A stretch of DNA of 64,000 nucleotides from the NCBI RefSeq assembly GCF_958295425.1, contig NC_081146.1:4464041-4528040 (forward strand), in the 5' to 3' direction. The DNA is from Solea solea (Eukaryota; Chordata; Actinopteri; Pleuronectiformes; Soleidae). Shown here piece by piece: positions 36,801 through 51,700 of this stretch. The first letter of the stretch is position 1, and every line of letters begins with the position of its first letter. The notes under the pieces are model-generated. The model made no database searches and had not been told where the DNA came from. It worked only from the letters and a program-made list of their open reading frames with translations. The position numbers and the translations under genes were made by a program.

Positions 36801-39517
36801 ATTCCACAGTTGAATCATTCTACATTTACATCTTATTAAAGTGCACATCACCTTGAATAGCCACAATAGGAGCACATTTTAAACACCTAAAAAAAAACAG
36901 TGTGCAGCTGTGTTTTGTATAAATCTCCAGACACCTGAGGCAACACACAATCATGCATCCATCATAGACTTAAGAGTAGATGTTCATGGTTCTGAGAGGA
37001 TGAACCCCTACTTTCATTAGCCTCATTTTCCATTGTATTTTAACATCATAACAAAGCTTCTATTCTCCACTTTCCATTTAAGGGAATTCCTTAATTCCTG
37101 CAACATGAGACCTATATATTTCATTATCTAGACACATTGTCTCAAGAAAACAAATGAAAATTGACAGATATTTATAGCGCGTTATTTATTCCATGCATAT
37201 GTTGTTGTGTTGTATTCTGGGATGTGCCGCACCGTGTAACTTCCTTGACCTGTCCAGATAACAGAGGAATGCCAAGGCTGAATTCTGCTATTCATCACAA
37301 GCCTGATTGACATAAGGGGTGAGGTTCAGGGCCAACTGTGAGACACCACAGAGCAGAGCACCAGTGTAAACCAGACCATGTGCTGTTGCCGGGTGATGGT
37401 TGGTAACTGAAGGGCAGACACAGATAGCCTGTCCAGTCCAGTCTCACAGGCACAGGCTTGTTAATCCCCAGCCCAGACATTGCTTATGCTCTGGTTGATC
37501 CCAAATGAACAGTCTGCACAACCTGCTGCTGAAAGGCCTGCCAGCTCTTCCCTCCTGCCCTGCCATTGCTCTGAAGAATCTCCTTGTAAAACATCTCTTT
37601 CACTCAAACTAGACAAAGCATTTACATGACGGTACATTAGCGGAGGGGAGATGATATCTTCTCCACTGTGTGTCGTCTTTCTAATGTCTCACCTCTAGAT
37701 GAGAGAAGGGAATGACACTTGTGTAAATGTAAAAAGTTACATTTTAAGGATTGGATTTATTAAAATGTGCAGTAAGTAAATGGCAAAAACTAAGTGTAAT
37801 TTTCTTGTGTTGCAGACACAATCATGGTTCAACTGACACAACGATCACCTCTGTTTCTTGTGCCGTTGTTGTCCGTTAAAAATCTCATCCCCCTCAATTA
37901 TAGCAACTGCTTTGTCATCTACCTCATTATCAAGAACAAGTAGCACAGATATGGATAATACAAATACATAGAACAGACATGACTGAAGCCTTTCACTGGA
38001 GCATAAATGGATGTTTAGTCAAGTGAGGGGAACCCTGACTGCCTGAGCATTTGTATGTCACAGGAACTCCAGTTTACAACAATGTTGTTGTTTTTTAATG
38101 ATGTACAGTGCTGCTCTGTTATCTTGGCACATACAAGTATGGAATTGGCACCATTATCTTTATGAGCTACTTCCTGTGATAAGACTTGTTGCCTCACTGT
38201 GTCCTCTCCATTACTGGACTTCATTTATCTGATCCAGGAAAAGTCAATGAGACCAGAGCACCAAGCATTTGACTAATACTTAATGAATATACTTCAGGGG
38301 CTTTATCGTCCACCTGGAGAAAACTGGCACACAGAGCAGCGCAGATGTCTCGTTTCCAACCGACAAAGTCGTCATCTTCACGCCCAGTGCCCACGTTGTC
38401 TCCTTTATCACTCTCATCTCTTCAGCAGAGAATCATACACTTCTCCAGTTTCCTGCATTCGTCATTTAAATAGCTGGATTGTAAAGCAATGACAAGTGAA
38501 ACTTAGATTGTCCTCTTTGATGTTACACCCAAAACACACCTACAAATATCTCAGACACTAAATACAAGATTACGTGACGTGTAACTAAGGACATGGCCTC
38601 TGAGTCATCAGACCCTGGAAGAGAGAGACATGAACATAATCCCTCTGACACTGTGTCATAAACAGAAGAGCTGAACCATTTTTAGTTTTGTTTTTGTTTT
38701 TTTTTAACTTAATGCAATTTACATTTTACAATAAGTCACCTAATGAAAAGTCTTGCATGCCATGAGGTGTTGAAATATTGGATAAGATTGGACAACATCG
38801 CTGTCCCCTGTCTGGTTGCCACTGGACTAAGACAAATGAATTTTTTCTAAAGTGTGTTTTTGACATTTGACTTATTTTTGATATGCCTAACCAAGCCCTC
38901 GAATGATACACTAAAGTGTCCAGCTCTTTCTTCCTTATCCCAACTTAACCAAGGAACTTTACTGCGTCTGGAAGACGTCCAGGCACCAGACAGAGAGCAA
39001 TGTGATGGTATGTGTTTACACAAAAGAAGCCGTTCCACTTTTCCTCTAATTTGATTTAAGACCTGGTTTAGTATAGGTTTAGGCTTAATATAGGTTTCGG
39101 ATTAAGATCCTGCTCCAGCGTTCGTTTGATTCTAAATGTCACTGTCTTCATTTTTTTTTCCATCCTTTTACTGTGTCTAATCCCCTCCTAGTGTTTGACT
39201 TCTCTGTTTCGTCATCTCTCTTCTCTGTGACATTTTGTAAAAGGAAGAAGTCATGTGTACTTAAAGGAGACCTGCTTAACTGCACACGCCGTCCTGTGTC
39301 GCATTAGTCTATTCGCTGCCATAACACTCAGGTAGTTACAGGTGATTAAGTGGCTTTTATAGGCACTACTTTTTCAGGCAGATTAGACCTTACTTTTCAC
39401 GATAAAATCCACACTTGTTTAAGTGTCCACTTGGACATAAAAGTGCACAAGTCACAAAGGACACATAAACACAGACTACTAGACTTTCTCTTGTACTGAA
39501 GTAATTCCTTTTTGAGG

Positions 39518-39522
<5 letters not shown>

Positions 39523-39550
<28 letters not shown>
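39523..39550 (+). repeat. (TG)n microsatellite
   Basis: A short TG array with no interruptions. Confidence 0.92.
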
Positions 39551-39552
<2 letters not shown>

Positions 39553-42500
39553 CAAATTTGACCTAACTTTAAAGTTGTTGTTTTTTTCTGAGGGTTAATA
39601 CTTGGTTTTAAGACTAGACTTGGTTTCAGCGGAGGGGAACTAAAAATGAGTCATTGTATCAAAATATAACCAAACACAGACAACATAAAATAAATGCCAC
39701 TACAAGTCAGTCCCATGTAAATCCTGTAAAGAGTCTACGGCTTAGCTACATGATATTTCTAAAGTAGCCAACAGCCAGAGCTTGTGGAAATCCCTGCAGC
39801 TGGTGTGGAGGTGATTGGGGTGACTGCCAAGCTAAAACATGCCCAGATCAGCTCCGATCTGGTACTTGCCATTGGGAAATCCCTACAAAAAAAAAAAAAC
39901 ACTTCACTTCTAATGTTACACAGAAGGATGTTGCTTTCCTGTAGGCAGCACAACAATCTCAAACAATACAGTTGCAGATCAACAACAATACAGATCCACA
40001 GATCCATTAGTCATTTGACATTGATTCCTCACCAGAAAACCATAACTGCAATCATAGCCATGATATTGAGGACTTTGCACAATCTGTGGGTATCAGAGTT
40101 TAAACTGTGGTATCTGCACTGATCCTCTGTTGAGATGCTGTTTGTAAACAACCAGTGGCTCAAACATGAGTGCTGTCCTTTTTAGATCACTGCCTGTCTT
40201 CCATTAGAGGAGAGTCTGGGCCACCCACATTCTCAGGACACTGTGGAAGTGTATATGCAAAAAACTATCATCTGTCTGTTCCTTTTAAGAACCGTCAGTG
40301 AACGAGTTGTGGCAGGGTGGATGTTTTACCTGAGACTGCTCCTCTGTGGGAGCCTGGGTCAGACTTGAGGATCGAGTAGAGGCTGCAGGACCAGACACTG
40401 GAAACACTAACCTGTTATTGTCCCTGAGCATTTAAACACCAGCTGGTGTGGAGTGGGAGGCGACAGAGAGCTCAAATCAAAGCCAACATCATAAACACAA
40501 AGGAGGGAAATGACCACCTGCAGCAGAAAATGTCACCGCAGCCTTTGTAATTTGTCCCTTCTTGGCAACTTCTAATGACCATGCAAGTGCAGGGATATGA
40601 CTTGATGTCTTTTAATATTAGCCTTGAACCTATTGTGTAGGACACACTGTAGAATTACAGGAAAATCTACGACTGAAGGAAAACTGGCCTGAAAGAAATA
40701 CACGTCAAACTCTGTGGCCTTAATTATTAAAGGGATTTGACAGAGAGATTTTCTGTAGAAATGATAAACAAAAGCACAGCACGTATACCACTGACGTACG
40801 CTCAGTTAAGCCGTAAAAAAAAGAAGAAGCATAATCTGACACTCACTTGGCACACGGAGGACTTGAAGACGTAATGGTAAGGAAGACTCCGCATACATGG
40901 AACTTTCTGAGGGAGAAGTGCAGCTGAAAATGCAATTGTCGCATCTCATCTGTCCCCTTCCACACGGCTGTCTCAATCCCAACTTTCCACAATACTCCAC
41001 CGACACCAAACAATAACATTGCAATTACTCTAAATCATACAGTGCTGCAACTGCTGTCCCAACCACCGTGAGGGAAAGTTTGGAACTGAGGAGCAAAAGT
41101 GAATTTATTTTTATATCACTCGGTGTGGATGGCCTAAAGACTGCATTTTTGGCCTACATTTGTCTTCCTTTGAAGAAAAAAAAAAAAAAAACAGCACTGC
41201 CATACGTTAGACAGTCACATCTGGTTTGCATTGGGGAAACTATGCAGTCGACTCCTGAGTGCCAGTGGAGGTTTTTTGGAGAGTCACTGCCTGGAGAATG
41301 CAAGAAAAGGTAGTCTTTTTTTTTCTTTCTCTCCGTGCTTGTATTTGCCAGTAAATGTTTAGATGGCAGAGAGACAACTGGAGTGAGAGTGAGAAAAGAG
41401 CCAGCAAATCTTAAAAGTAAGTGTGGAAAAAAAAAAATATTTGGACATATGAACATATGATGAGAGCATAGGAAGGGAGGAATGCAGAGGGAATGGAGAT
41501 ACAAATAATCTGTGATAACACAAACATTAAAAGCCGATTCTCGCCCAACAAAAATGAACTGACGCTAAGATAAGCCTGTTGTATATAGCAAGAAGAAATC
41601 CAAGAAAGGTGCTAAAAGATCTCAGGGTAACAGTCTATCGGTGCTTTGGTGTGGCAACATGTTTCAGAATAAATAATTTGTGAACGATTGTGTTCCCCTG
41701 CAGCCACTTGACAGTGTATATTAGTTCTCTATGAACAAACAAGTTAGTAATCCCTATGTAAGGAAGCCCTATACCTCAGAGTTTCCCAGGCCAGAGCTGT
41801 GTGACCAAAAATGGTTATCTTATAGTCACTGTCGTGATATCTTCACATCCTCCCTGTCATCCTCAGCCCTGTGATCCAAGGGATAGGGAATCCCTTTGAA
41901 ATCTGAAGCCTGCTCTATTAAACCAAAACCCATTCGACACCTGCTTGAGGACTGTGGACCTGTGCCATTGTCTGAGCTAATGTTGTTTAAAACTTAAGAA
42001 GCGTACCAACACCTTATCTTCATTCAAATCAGACCAGAACGAGAGGCATGCTCAGTGAGGAGCTGGTACTTTTACTTGCAGGTTTGGTGATTCAATTATA
42101 TCCCATACCCACTGGTCAAAAAACGATTTAATCCTGGCTTTAACCTGAATTTTGACTAGTGTGGAATCATTTAATTGGCAATCGAGTCCACTGAGACATG
42201 TACTCATCTTCTGGTCATTAATAGAGCCGTTAACCCTGAATTTGACTCTTTACATCTTGGAACAGCGTAAAACATATAAAATAGTAACGACTGTAACATT
42301 TTCTTCCTCCGACTAATTCTCCCTCGGGCGTGTTTGAGACGTCACATTTCACGCATGGGTGAAACAGGGATGAAAAATACACCACAGGACAGACCGACAA
42401 CTAGCAATGGTAATGATGTTAATTGCCTTAGTGGGTACACTGAGGCTCAAAAAGCCCCAAAATGTGGGCTAATTTGAGTATGAAAGAGTCTTCATTGGTT

Positions 42501-44634
42501 TTACAAGTTCCACAAGAGGATGTTTCTACTAAACAAACCTCCAGAGGTGGAACCAAAAGAGACCCACCGCTGCATATCTTCAGAGGAAAAGCACAAATAT
42601 CAATTTCTGTCTCTGTCTTTGCTACATGACCAGAGAAACTTGAACTTCACGTCCAACCACAAGTCACCCCAATGGAAAATTGCATGTGGAGAGCTCTTAT
42701 AAATAAAACAAACTGCTTGAAACTCTTTAAACTGATGGAGCCACCTTTGCGTTACACAAGTGTCAGTAAGGATCTCAAGTGCATGACTTTGGAGGTTTGG
42801 ACTGTGACCTATAATCACAGAGGACACTTTAACTGTATCGCCCCAGCTTTGTGACATGATGAGGAATTTGGTTATGCTTGTGCGTTTGCTTTGACTATCT
42901 TTGCAGTTGAATTTCATTAGAAAGTGCATCTGACAGCTGTGTAGCCTTGATCTCAGCCAAAATACTTTTAGTTGTCTTCATTAGTTCTAGATGCAGACGT
43001 GTTGCAAAGTTCCCAATTCCACTCTAGTCAGTGGAATCTAGTCAGTATTTTGCACCATCCATGAGCAATTCAGACCAGGAAATACTCACAAATCCATCTT
43101 AAACATGTATTATATATGATACAAATGGTCAGACTATGATAAATGATAGATCTGTACCAACCTCCTTCACCACAGTCACCCTTCTCTCCCTCTATTCACT
43201 ATATGATCTGTATCTGTGTTGGTTTTGGATGTGTTTTTAAAAATATGCCTCCAAATCCATTGATACCAAGGTAGAGATTAGCAGACATGCCTCAGTGTTG
43301 TAGAGAGAGACGGAGGGATGTTCCCTCTGTGGTACTGACATACACAAGCAGAAAGGAAACACAAGGAAATGACACTTCTGGTAAGGACATACTCATGCTC
43401 GATTTTGCCTATCGTGATATTTTGTAGCATGTCCGAGTCCAGTTAGAACAAATCATTTGACATACTACTCCTTCAAAGATATTTGGATATATGTTATTAG
43501 CACTAATAATATGTATTTAAAGTCGAATGGACAAACATGATCCCAGTGCACATAAGGTTGAAGAGGAAGGCTGCATCATCATTTTGACTTTGTTCTGTTC
43601 TGTTCTGTTCGGACCGCTGCTAATTTATGACCTGGCTCCATTGCACTCATTAACACAAAGGTATTGAATACCAAGACAAAGTGTGAACCAAAAAAAAAAT
43701 GGCCACCCTACAGACCTTCGGTCAGTCCCAGGTGGTCGCCTCATGTCGGCTGAGTCAGCACAGCTATAGCTTGGACATCAAGGAGCTGGGCTTTAGTTTC
43801 ACAGACTGTACACTCAGCAGTCTGAACCACAAACAACTGTGCAAACCCACAACTGCAAGCAATTATTTATAACTAATTTAGACTTGTGGCTCGTGGCAGC
43901 AGTGATGGCACCTGACCCCGAGGTTAATGCCCAGACAAGAGAGCTTTTCTTCTTCTTCTTCTTCTACTTTTAAACATGCATCCCAAAATCCCCACACTTG
44001 AATATTCAGCGTGTTGTTATGGGCAGGTGGATGTTTCCAGCCACTGTGTGAAACTAAGGGCCTCCATGGGTATTATAGATTATGAGCAGCAAGAACAATC
44101 CCCATTTTAACAGCTGCACAAATTATCTCCCACAACCGCAACAGCCCGAAAAACTTCACCTCTCTCCCTCTTTGACTCTGTAACCCCAAGAAAATGGGTT
44201 CATATGAAGAAAAAAAACATTGGCTCAGAAAAACAGGAGGGGCTGCCAAATGTGAAATGACTGGGATGAATATCTCAGAAGTCATTTCCAGTATATGCAG
44301 CCTTTTTCCCCTTCTCTCTCATGCACATCTCCATGGCAACGTGTAAACAGTGCCCTCATTCCCCTGGACCATAAACATCTTGGCAGCAACGTTTTGCTCT
44401 TGTTTCATCCTACGCAGCAATGACTGGGGGCAAAACACAGCATTTTATTGGGGAAGCTGTGGCAATGTGAACATTGATGTGTGGACCATAAAATATATTG
44501 AAGCCATCAGGGAACTCAGATATCATATAATACATCCTAAAGTTAGATTATGTTGATTATTTTAGACTTCCTAACATATTTATGGAGCAGAGTCTGCAAT
44601 GCACATGTCGAAAATCCGGTCAAAGTTACTTTAA

Positions 44635-45299
44635 GGTTCAGTGTGTAACTATTAGAGGTGTTTAGTGGCAGGAGTTGAATATACAGTACTACCTACGGCT
44701 GAACAATTAATAGTTTTCAAAGAGAAATCACAATTGCCACAATGCAATTTACACGTTTTATTTTTGATTGTTTTAGTTTCAATTACAGTTTTAAACTAAT
44801 GTCCTATACAGTGCCTCCCCATTCTGGTGTCAATATTTTGATTTCATTCATTCATCTTCTACTGCTTCATCCATACTCACATCTACAGTAGTGTCAATTT
44901 AAAGTGTCCAATTAATGTCCAACTAATCCCCAAATCTGCATGTCTTTGGACTGTGGGAGGAAACCGGAGAACCGGATATGCACAAAGGCCTTTGTTCTGA
45001 TCGGGTCACAAACCCAGGTCTTCTTGTTGCAAAAGCAAGAGTGATAACCATCTTATTTTAAACCTATCACACAGTAAATACTGAACTGAAGTCAAATTGC
45101 AATCAAAATTTGTGTCTCCTAGCCCAAATACTACCCATAAATATAAGTGTAAGCTTACTTTGCAAACAGAAAAAGAACAATATTTATTTATTTAAAGGCC
45201 ACCGTAGTTCCCTGACACACATAAGAAAGGGAAAGGTGAACAGAGGAGACAACCTGCAGTCTCACCATTAGATGTCGATAATTCTCACACACTAGACCC
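44635..45299. mobile_element. TTAA-flanked non-autonomous DNA element with inserted SINE
   Basis: The left end GGTTCAGTGTGTAA follows TTAA (44631-44634). The right end, read inverted, is GGGTCTAGTGTGTG and is followed by TTAA (45300-45303). The right portion includes AAAGGCCACCGTAGTTCCCTG, shared with 19135-19330. TTAA duplication is typical of piggyBac- and Kolobok-type elements. No transposase is seen. A SINE fragment (44845-45053) interrupts it. Confidence 0.6.
44845..45053 (-). mobile_element. SINE fragment nested in a TTAA-flanked element
   Basis: It contains TTCATCTTCTACTGCTTCATCC, AAGTGTCCAATTAATG, TGTCTTTGGACTGTGGGAGG, AAACCGGAGAACC, CACAAAGGCC and AACCCAGGTCTTCTTGTTGC. This is the same class as 7690-8040 with internal deletions. 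Confidence 0.65.
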
Positions 45300-48024
45300 T
45301 TAAAGTAAGTAGGACCGCTCACCAGAGCATGCAGTCAAATGGATGCCATATGTTTATTGTAAATCAGCAGGTTGTAAAATTAAAAACATAAAAACAGACA
45401 TGATAATGTGTGTTGACTTCTGAAACATCCTCTTGCACCATTTTCCTGTCATAACAAACATAATGTCTTGTTCCTTTATTCTGGCATTTACTGTGAGAAC
45501 AAAACGTGGGTTCATTTCCTACAGGGCAACGACCCCATACACAAAACATGGTGTTGATAACAAGTCAGCATGCACCCGCAATGTGCTCCTTCCTGTTACC
45601 CCAAACAGAGCGACATCTCTGGGATGTCTCAGAGAGATGCTCGCACACATTTGCAAACACAGAGAGAAAATGAAAAACAGGCGTATTATGTCTAAACACA
45701 CTAACACAAGGACAAAGCTGCCGAGCTGTAGACACACCTGCAGCCATGTGCATGAATAAGCGCACACCTACGCTATTATGCATGCAAACATGTGAATACA
45801 CAAAGCAGAGGGTAGATAGAGAGATCAAACAAAAAATAAACACAGCAGCCAAACTGGGGGACAATGGATGACTTGTGCAGGAAGAGCAGGCACAGGGAGC
45901 AGCTGCATACACACACTCACAGTTTGTTTAGGTCTCTTTGTGGGGACTTCCTGTTGGGTGCAATCGCGTCTCATATTTACAGACCCCCTACTTTTTCAGC
46001 TCACATAAATAAAGCCGATCGGGTCATGCAATTTGGACATATTTAGGGAATTAATTTTAGAAAATGTGGCAAGATCTTGGCAATAAGAATGCAAACAGAT
46101 TAATTCAAACCAGGATGACGACCGCCAAGACAACCACCAGCGAAACACAAAACACAAGATTTACCCATTCAAATAATGATGCCATCATGACTAACATCAA
46201 GACTAAAGACAACTGGAGTGAAAGAGAGATTTAAACTATGAAAGATAACAAATTTACAGTAATTCAACACATTGAAGCAAAGGGAAATTTGTATGATCCC
46301 ACAGACGAAACACCTCCTTCAGGACCCAGTTCAGACCTGGTATTAACATCCATCCTGAGTAATCCTATCACATGTGCACAGCTACAGGTCTGAAGGCACT
46401 CAATGTGTCCTAAATGCAGCTTCAGATCTGTGGTTTGAGAAGACACAGATGTGGACACATTTCAGAGCATGCATGAACACATCCTGTCCTCAGGACGGAT
46501 TAGAGTCCGTCTACTCAGCTGACGTCCTCTGACCTGCTGCAGTTCCACGGTATTTTTAAAACTTCTCAGGGAACAGACATTGATTGTACATATAGCACAA
46601 GGAGGGGAGAAACTGCTGTCCACTTGTGATTGTATAGAACTGAACTGAGGACTTTACAGTATATATTTTAAATAACAATAAGGTAAAACCAAAACATTAA
46701 ATGTGTAAACTTACAAAGGTAATGATCAGACAATTCAATAAATAATAATTGGCTGATGCTGATGAATGAGTTTACTTGTCCCAGGTCTGAACAGGGCGTG
46801 TGTTGTCTTTGTCAGTTTGCTTTAGCTTTGACCTCCAGACTGATTGCTGAGAAGTGACTCTGGCTGATGCCATGGCAGCAGCTCGTTTTGTTTGGTGGAG
46901 GGAGGCCAAACGCGCTCTGATGAATTGCCACAAAATCAGGAAGTGCATATGTGAGTGGAGCTTTGTGACCTAAAGGTCATTTATCCTCCTCACCATACCG
47001 CAGGGAGAATGTCCCAGCCCTGAGATGCTGCAGGCAGGCCTTGTGGCTGGAATGAGCTCACTTCAAAGGTGTCCATAAATCATGTTGCCATGCGTCCAAA
47101 ACTGCCTCCAACCACATCGCTGCACGTTTCCCGGTCATTCACCATCATCTAACATTATCTCCCATTTTCCGCTGTCCTCTAGTCTAAGTTCAGTCCTTGT
47201 GCCTTTGTGTCCTGTCATTGATGTTTTGAGATTTTGCATCCAAACATGCCATGACAGTCGAATCTGAGCAGATCATGATAAATCAATCATAGCAGAGGAA
47301 CATGAGAGCAGTGGAGTGGTAGTGCTCGATGTAAACATGTAATGACCTATAACCAATTAGTTTGATAAAAGAAAGCAATTCTCCTTTTGGGAGACAATGA
47401 ATCTCAGAGGATTTATCTGATGTTCACTGCAAGTTCAGAAATCCTAGAGCTTGTTTCTTGACTTTGCCAGAAGAGACCTGCAATCCGTCAGGTCCTTATC
47501 TCACAGTGTCACACACACGGGAATCTCTTTATCATGCAGCCATGCAAAACACCATTCATCTTCTCCACCTAATTCATTATCAGTGATAACATGCAAAGGC
47601 ACGGCGGCGGTTGTTAAATGGAGCGACGACGTGAAAACAGGTGCTTTGGTAAACACTGATAGCATGGTTGAATTATGTTGCTTCCCCGAGCAGACCTGCC
47701 TATATCGCCTTCAATCTATTAACCACAATTCCTCATCAGACTCCGTTTTGACCTCGCTCTGCTTTTATCCCGCTCCCTCTTTTCTACAGAGACACCTTTT
47801 TGGCTTTAGAGGATGTGGGAAGACAAAAAAGGCACACACAAATTGAGAAGCTAGTCGAAGGCACATGGTTGTCTTCGTGGCTACATGGCCTTGTCAATGA
47901 TCAAGAGACGTGTGAATGTAGAGTATGTCACACATCTACCTAGCTGAAACAGAATGTATGGCTCTGGCTTGAATATTTGACACGCAGAATCAAAACAGAA
48001 CAGAAGTAGTTTCAAAGGTACGCT

Positions 48025-48496
48025 GTGTTTCCATCAAGATATGGTTCCGTTTGGTACAGTACAGTTTGGAATGTTAAAGCTCTGGGTCAGGCTTGCGTTT
48101 CAGCTGAGAACAGTACCTTTACTTGTTAGGCAGGGCGTGGGCTGTGTGTGATGGCTATGTGGCGCAAGGTCCCCCAACAATGGAAGGACATCCAGCCTCA
48201 ACTTCCATGGGATGCCCAATCAGCTGACTGTCATGGGTAGAGCCGGTCTAGCTCCACCCTCACTGTATCGTAATAATAAATAATAATAATAATGACTTTG
48301 ATTTATAAAGCGCCATTCACGAAACCCAAGGTCGCTTCGGTACCATCGTACCATTTTGCTCTGGTTTCCAAAGGGAAGGGTGCCAAAGAATGGCACGACT
48401 GGAGCTGGATATGTTGGTACTATTCCTAATGGAAACACAACAAAAAAAAATATGTAGGGTCCCAAAACCGAATCGTTACACTTGGTGGAAACACGG
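48025..48496. mobile_element. non-autonomous DNA element with nested SINE tail
   Basis: The left end reads GTGTTTCCATCAAG and the right end, inverted, GTGTTTCCACCAAG. The middle contains AATAATAATAATGACTTTGA TTTATAAAGCGCC, a 3' tail seen on other fish retroposons, so a retroposon fragment seems to have landed inside. No coding capacity; superfamily not assigned. Confidence 0.5.
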
Positions 48497-48677
48497 CTTA
48501 AAACTCCTCTGACCCACCGCCACGAGCATGACACAGCAAATGACCAATGACCATCATTACACATGGTTTCTAATACTATAGGATGCATTTCCTTCCATTC
48601 ATTCTTCAGTATCCATTAAAACTTAAACAGTTTCCACTCACCACTGCTGAGAAAGCGTGCAGTGGGATGAGGGATGG

Positions 48678-48709
48678 TTTTTTTTTTTTTTTTTTTTTTA
48701 AAGGGGGGG
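48678..48709. repeat. poly-T then poly-G run
   Basis: A run of about 22 T, a short AAA, then seven G. Nothing more is implied. Confidence 0.9.
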
Positions 48710-51700
48710 TTTGAATACTTCCACAGTGAAGTCATGGTGCTTGTGTCATTGGCTCTCTGCTGTGCTTTGCTCACCGTCTGGCCCCCATTTTACCCATTGA
48801 TCTAATTTCCAATGCCAAAACTAGATGTGGTTCTGTTTGAAGTTGAATGTTTAGGCCCATTAAAGCGTTGACAGAATTGCAAACGTATGGTGGACCTCGA
48901 GAGAAGTAAAGAAGAAAACAACTCAGCGATGTTTGCCAGATTCTTGAGAAGGGAAGGCGTAAACACAATGTAAACTTTCTTTAGCAGCGTCCAGTGAAAT
49001 CTGAACACCTATCTTACTTTTTGCATCTGTTGTTCGTGCTGTTCTTCCCTTCATTCTAGCTTTAGTTATCATTTGGCATCATAATATTACAAAATCTCCA
49101 CCTCTCGTGTATTGAAATTCTACCTGAAAATGTCTTTCAACCACAGCTGCCGCACTGAAATGAGATGAAATGAGCCTATAGAGAATTTTCCCATTGCATC
49201 ATCAGCTTGTCTCGCCTTTACTGCTGTCACCAAGCATCAGAGTCGCAGCTGGACACAGTGCAGATCACTATCATCAAATATTTTAAGAAAAATGAAAGTT
49301 TTAGGGCAGTGTGTTTTTTTTGAGGCTGGTTCTCTTTGCTCTGGGATGAAAGAATGCATTTGTCGGCCACATTTAAAGGAGCCTTTGAAATTGGAGCACT
49401 TAATCACAGTGCTATGATGCAATCAGCCTTCAAATGCAGCCTCCAAAGAATGTGGCCCCTGGTCCTGGACTCAGGTTTTCTGTCCTAGGCCGGGGCCACA
49501 CTGGATGCATTAGCAGCATCTTGCATTGCAAGAGGTCTTGCTTTTCACTTAGGATCACATGATGACAGATTAGAGCAGCCACACTGCCTGCCTATTTTTC
49601 TGTGAGCCAAGCACATGTTTACAAAAAACAGACAGTAAATTTCAGATTCAGTGTCATTATCTGTCATATATGTCATTCTGTTTCAAGATATAAGAGGTCG
49701 AGCATTTCAGTTGAATCCCTTTGTTATCAACAAGACTTAATTGTAAGATATTTGCAGCATGGATTAAACGGTTTAACAGATTCATACCGAAGATTCCTGG
49801 CATTTAGTTTACAGGGGAGTATTTGCATTATTTAAAAGTATAGTTTTAGGATTGTTTTCAAAGGCAAACCCAGACACAGCACACCGCACCAGTACAGCCA
49901 TGGCCTTACAGCAGCCTGCTGCCCTTTTTTAGCAGCTTGTGTTTACTGTGATGTCACCTTCTAACAGTTTATCTCTACTGATATTGCACCTAGATGTGGA
50001 TTTATGCCAGAGATGTGTTACATTACCAGTTTGCTGCTGCTCATGTGGTCAGGTGATTTGACTGAATGCCCGAGACATATACACCACATCAGAGATTCAC
50101 AAAGTTCAGGGGTTTAAGGCCCCTAAAAAAAATCTACAGAACTTCTGAGGGTAAAACAACACTAAAGTATCACTATATATTTTCACATTTCATTTTCAAG
50201 TTGTTGTTTTTTTAATAATTTGGTAAAAGAGAGATTTTTATAGAGCCAGTGTGAGTATTGAAGATTGGATATTAGAAAAGGAAAACCTTAACAATTGATA
50301 CAAACCAAAACCCCAATTTTCACATACATGCTTCACAGACTGTACAAATATAATAAAAAACAAAAACAGGATTTTTTATTTTATCTGATTTTATCCGATT
50401 CATGTTGCCTAATGTTGTGTTTATGCCTCAGTGACAAATGCATCATCACAAATGTGTTGTTTACAGCGTCGTAGCAGAATATCTGACCATGTTTTTGCTG
50501 AGGTTCCAGAAGATAATGCAATTTTCAAAGTCAGGATTTCCACTCACACAAAAATCAAGATAGTGAAAAAGCTAATTGAATTCTTATGCCTCAACCTTTC
50601 AGGCCCTGCTGCACATATTTTCCATTTGACCAAATGTTGCATTAGGTTCATTAGCGATGCACTTTAAATAACAAGGTAATTGATACAAAGGTGACTGAAT
50701 ACGGTCTAAAAATGAGTCTACACACTTACTTTATGAGTGTATTCAGTGTTTCAATCTGATGTGGACATTTGTTGTGGCATGACATGGGGCGTGAAATCTG
50801 CCTCCTTTTTTTGATTTTGAATCCCTTTCGAAACCCTTTTCTCTGTCAACTGAAAAGTGTAAACGTCAGTCAGTTTTTGGCTCTGACTCCTGACTCATTG
50901 TGACTTGCTGCAGGGCTGACGTAGTCTCACTCTCTTGCTTTCGCCATACACTTTACATTGCTACTTTATACTGTCTCGCCCAGCAGATCCACTCTCAGGT
51001 ATACATGTATGCCATTGTTTGATTTGATTTGATTCCTTTGTACCCAACTCTTCAGGAGGTCTGTGACTCATTTGGTAATTGTGATGAGTGGAAAGGCTCT
51101 GATCTCCCTCTGGACTGAATTATGTCCGACTACTACAAACATCCTGAGCTCAGTATGATCTGCTGGTTGTGTCAAACAAAGCAGTGCTTCACTGTTATGG
51201 TCTCACTGCACCAGTTTCAAGAACTTTAATTACATAAAGGTGAATGAGAGCAGATGACGGACGCCTTTGGGAGCGTCACAACATGTTCCTGCTCATGTGT
51301 GCATTTGTTGCGATAAGGTTAAATAGTTGCTGGAATTTCTGCCTAGTGATACAAACTTTTCCAAGATGGAAAGGTTGTGCACACTGAGTAAACTATACAC
51401 AGCAGGAACTTGCATTTATCTTCGATTATGCCTTTCCGTGACAGCCCGTTGACAGATGGACCCACAGGCAATGATGGCGCAGTCAGGCCACTCCTCTCTC
51501 TCTCGCAATCTCATTCTTTCGCCTAACTCTCTTCGCCAAGAAATTGTTCCTCAGGTTTCTGTTACTCATCTCTGTTGTAAATAACTGGGATCCTGTCATT
51601 GAGGGGCTGACATCCTTTTATAGCCACATCAAGGACACTTTCTGCCATTTATGGCTCCTCCAATGCAACATACAGTATGAGGAATGGTCAGTATCCCATG

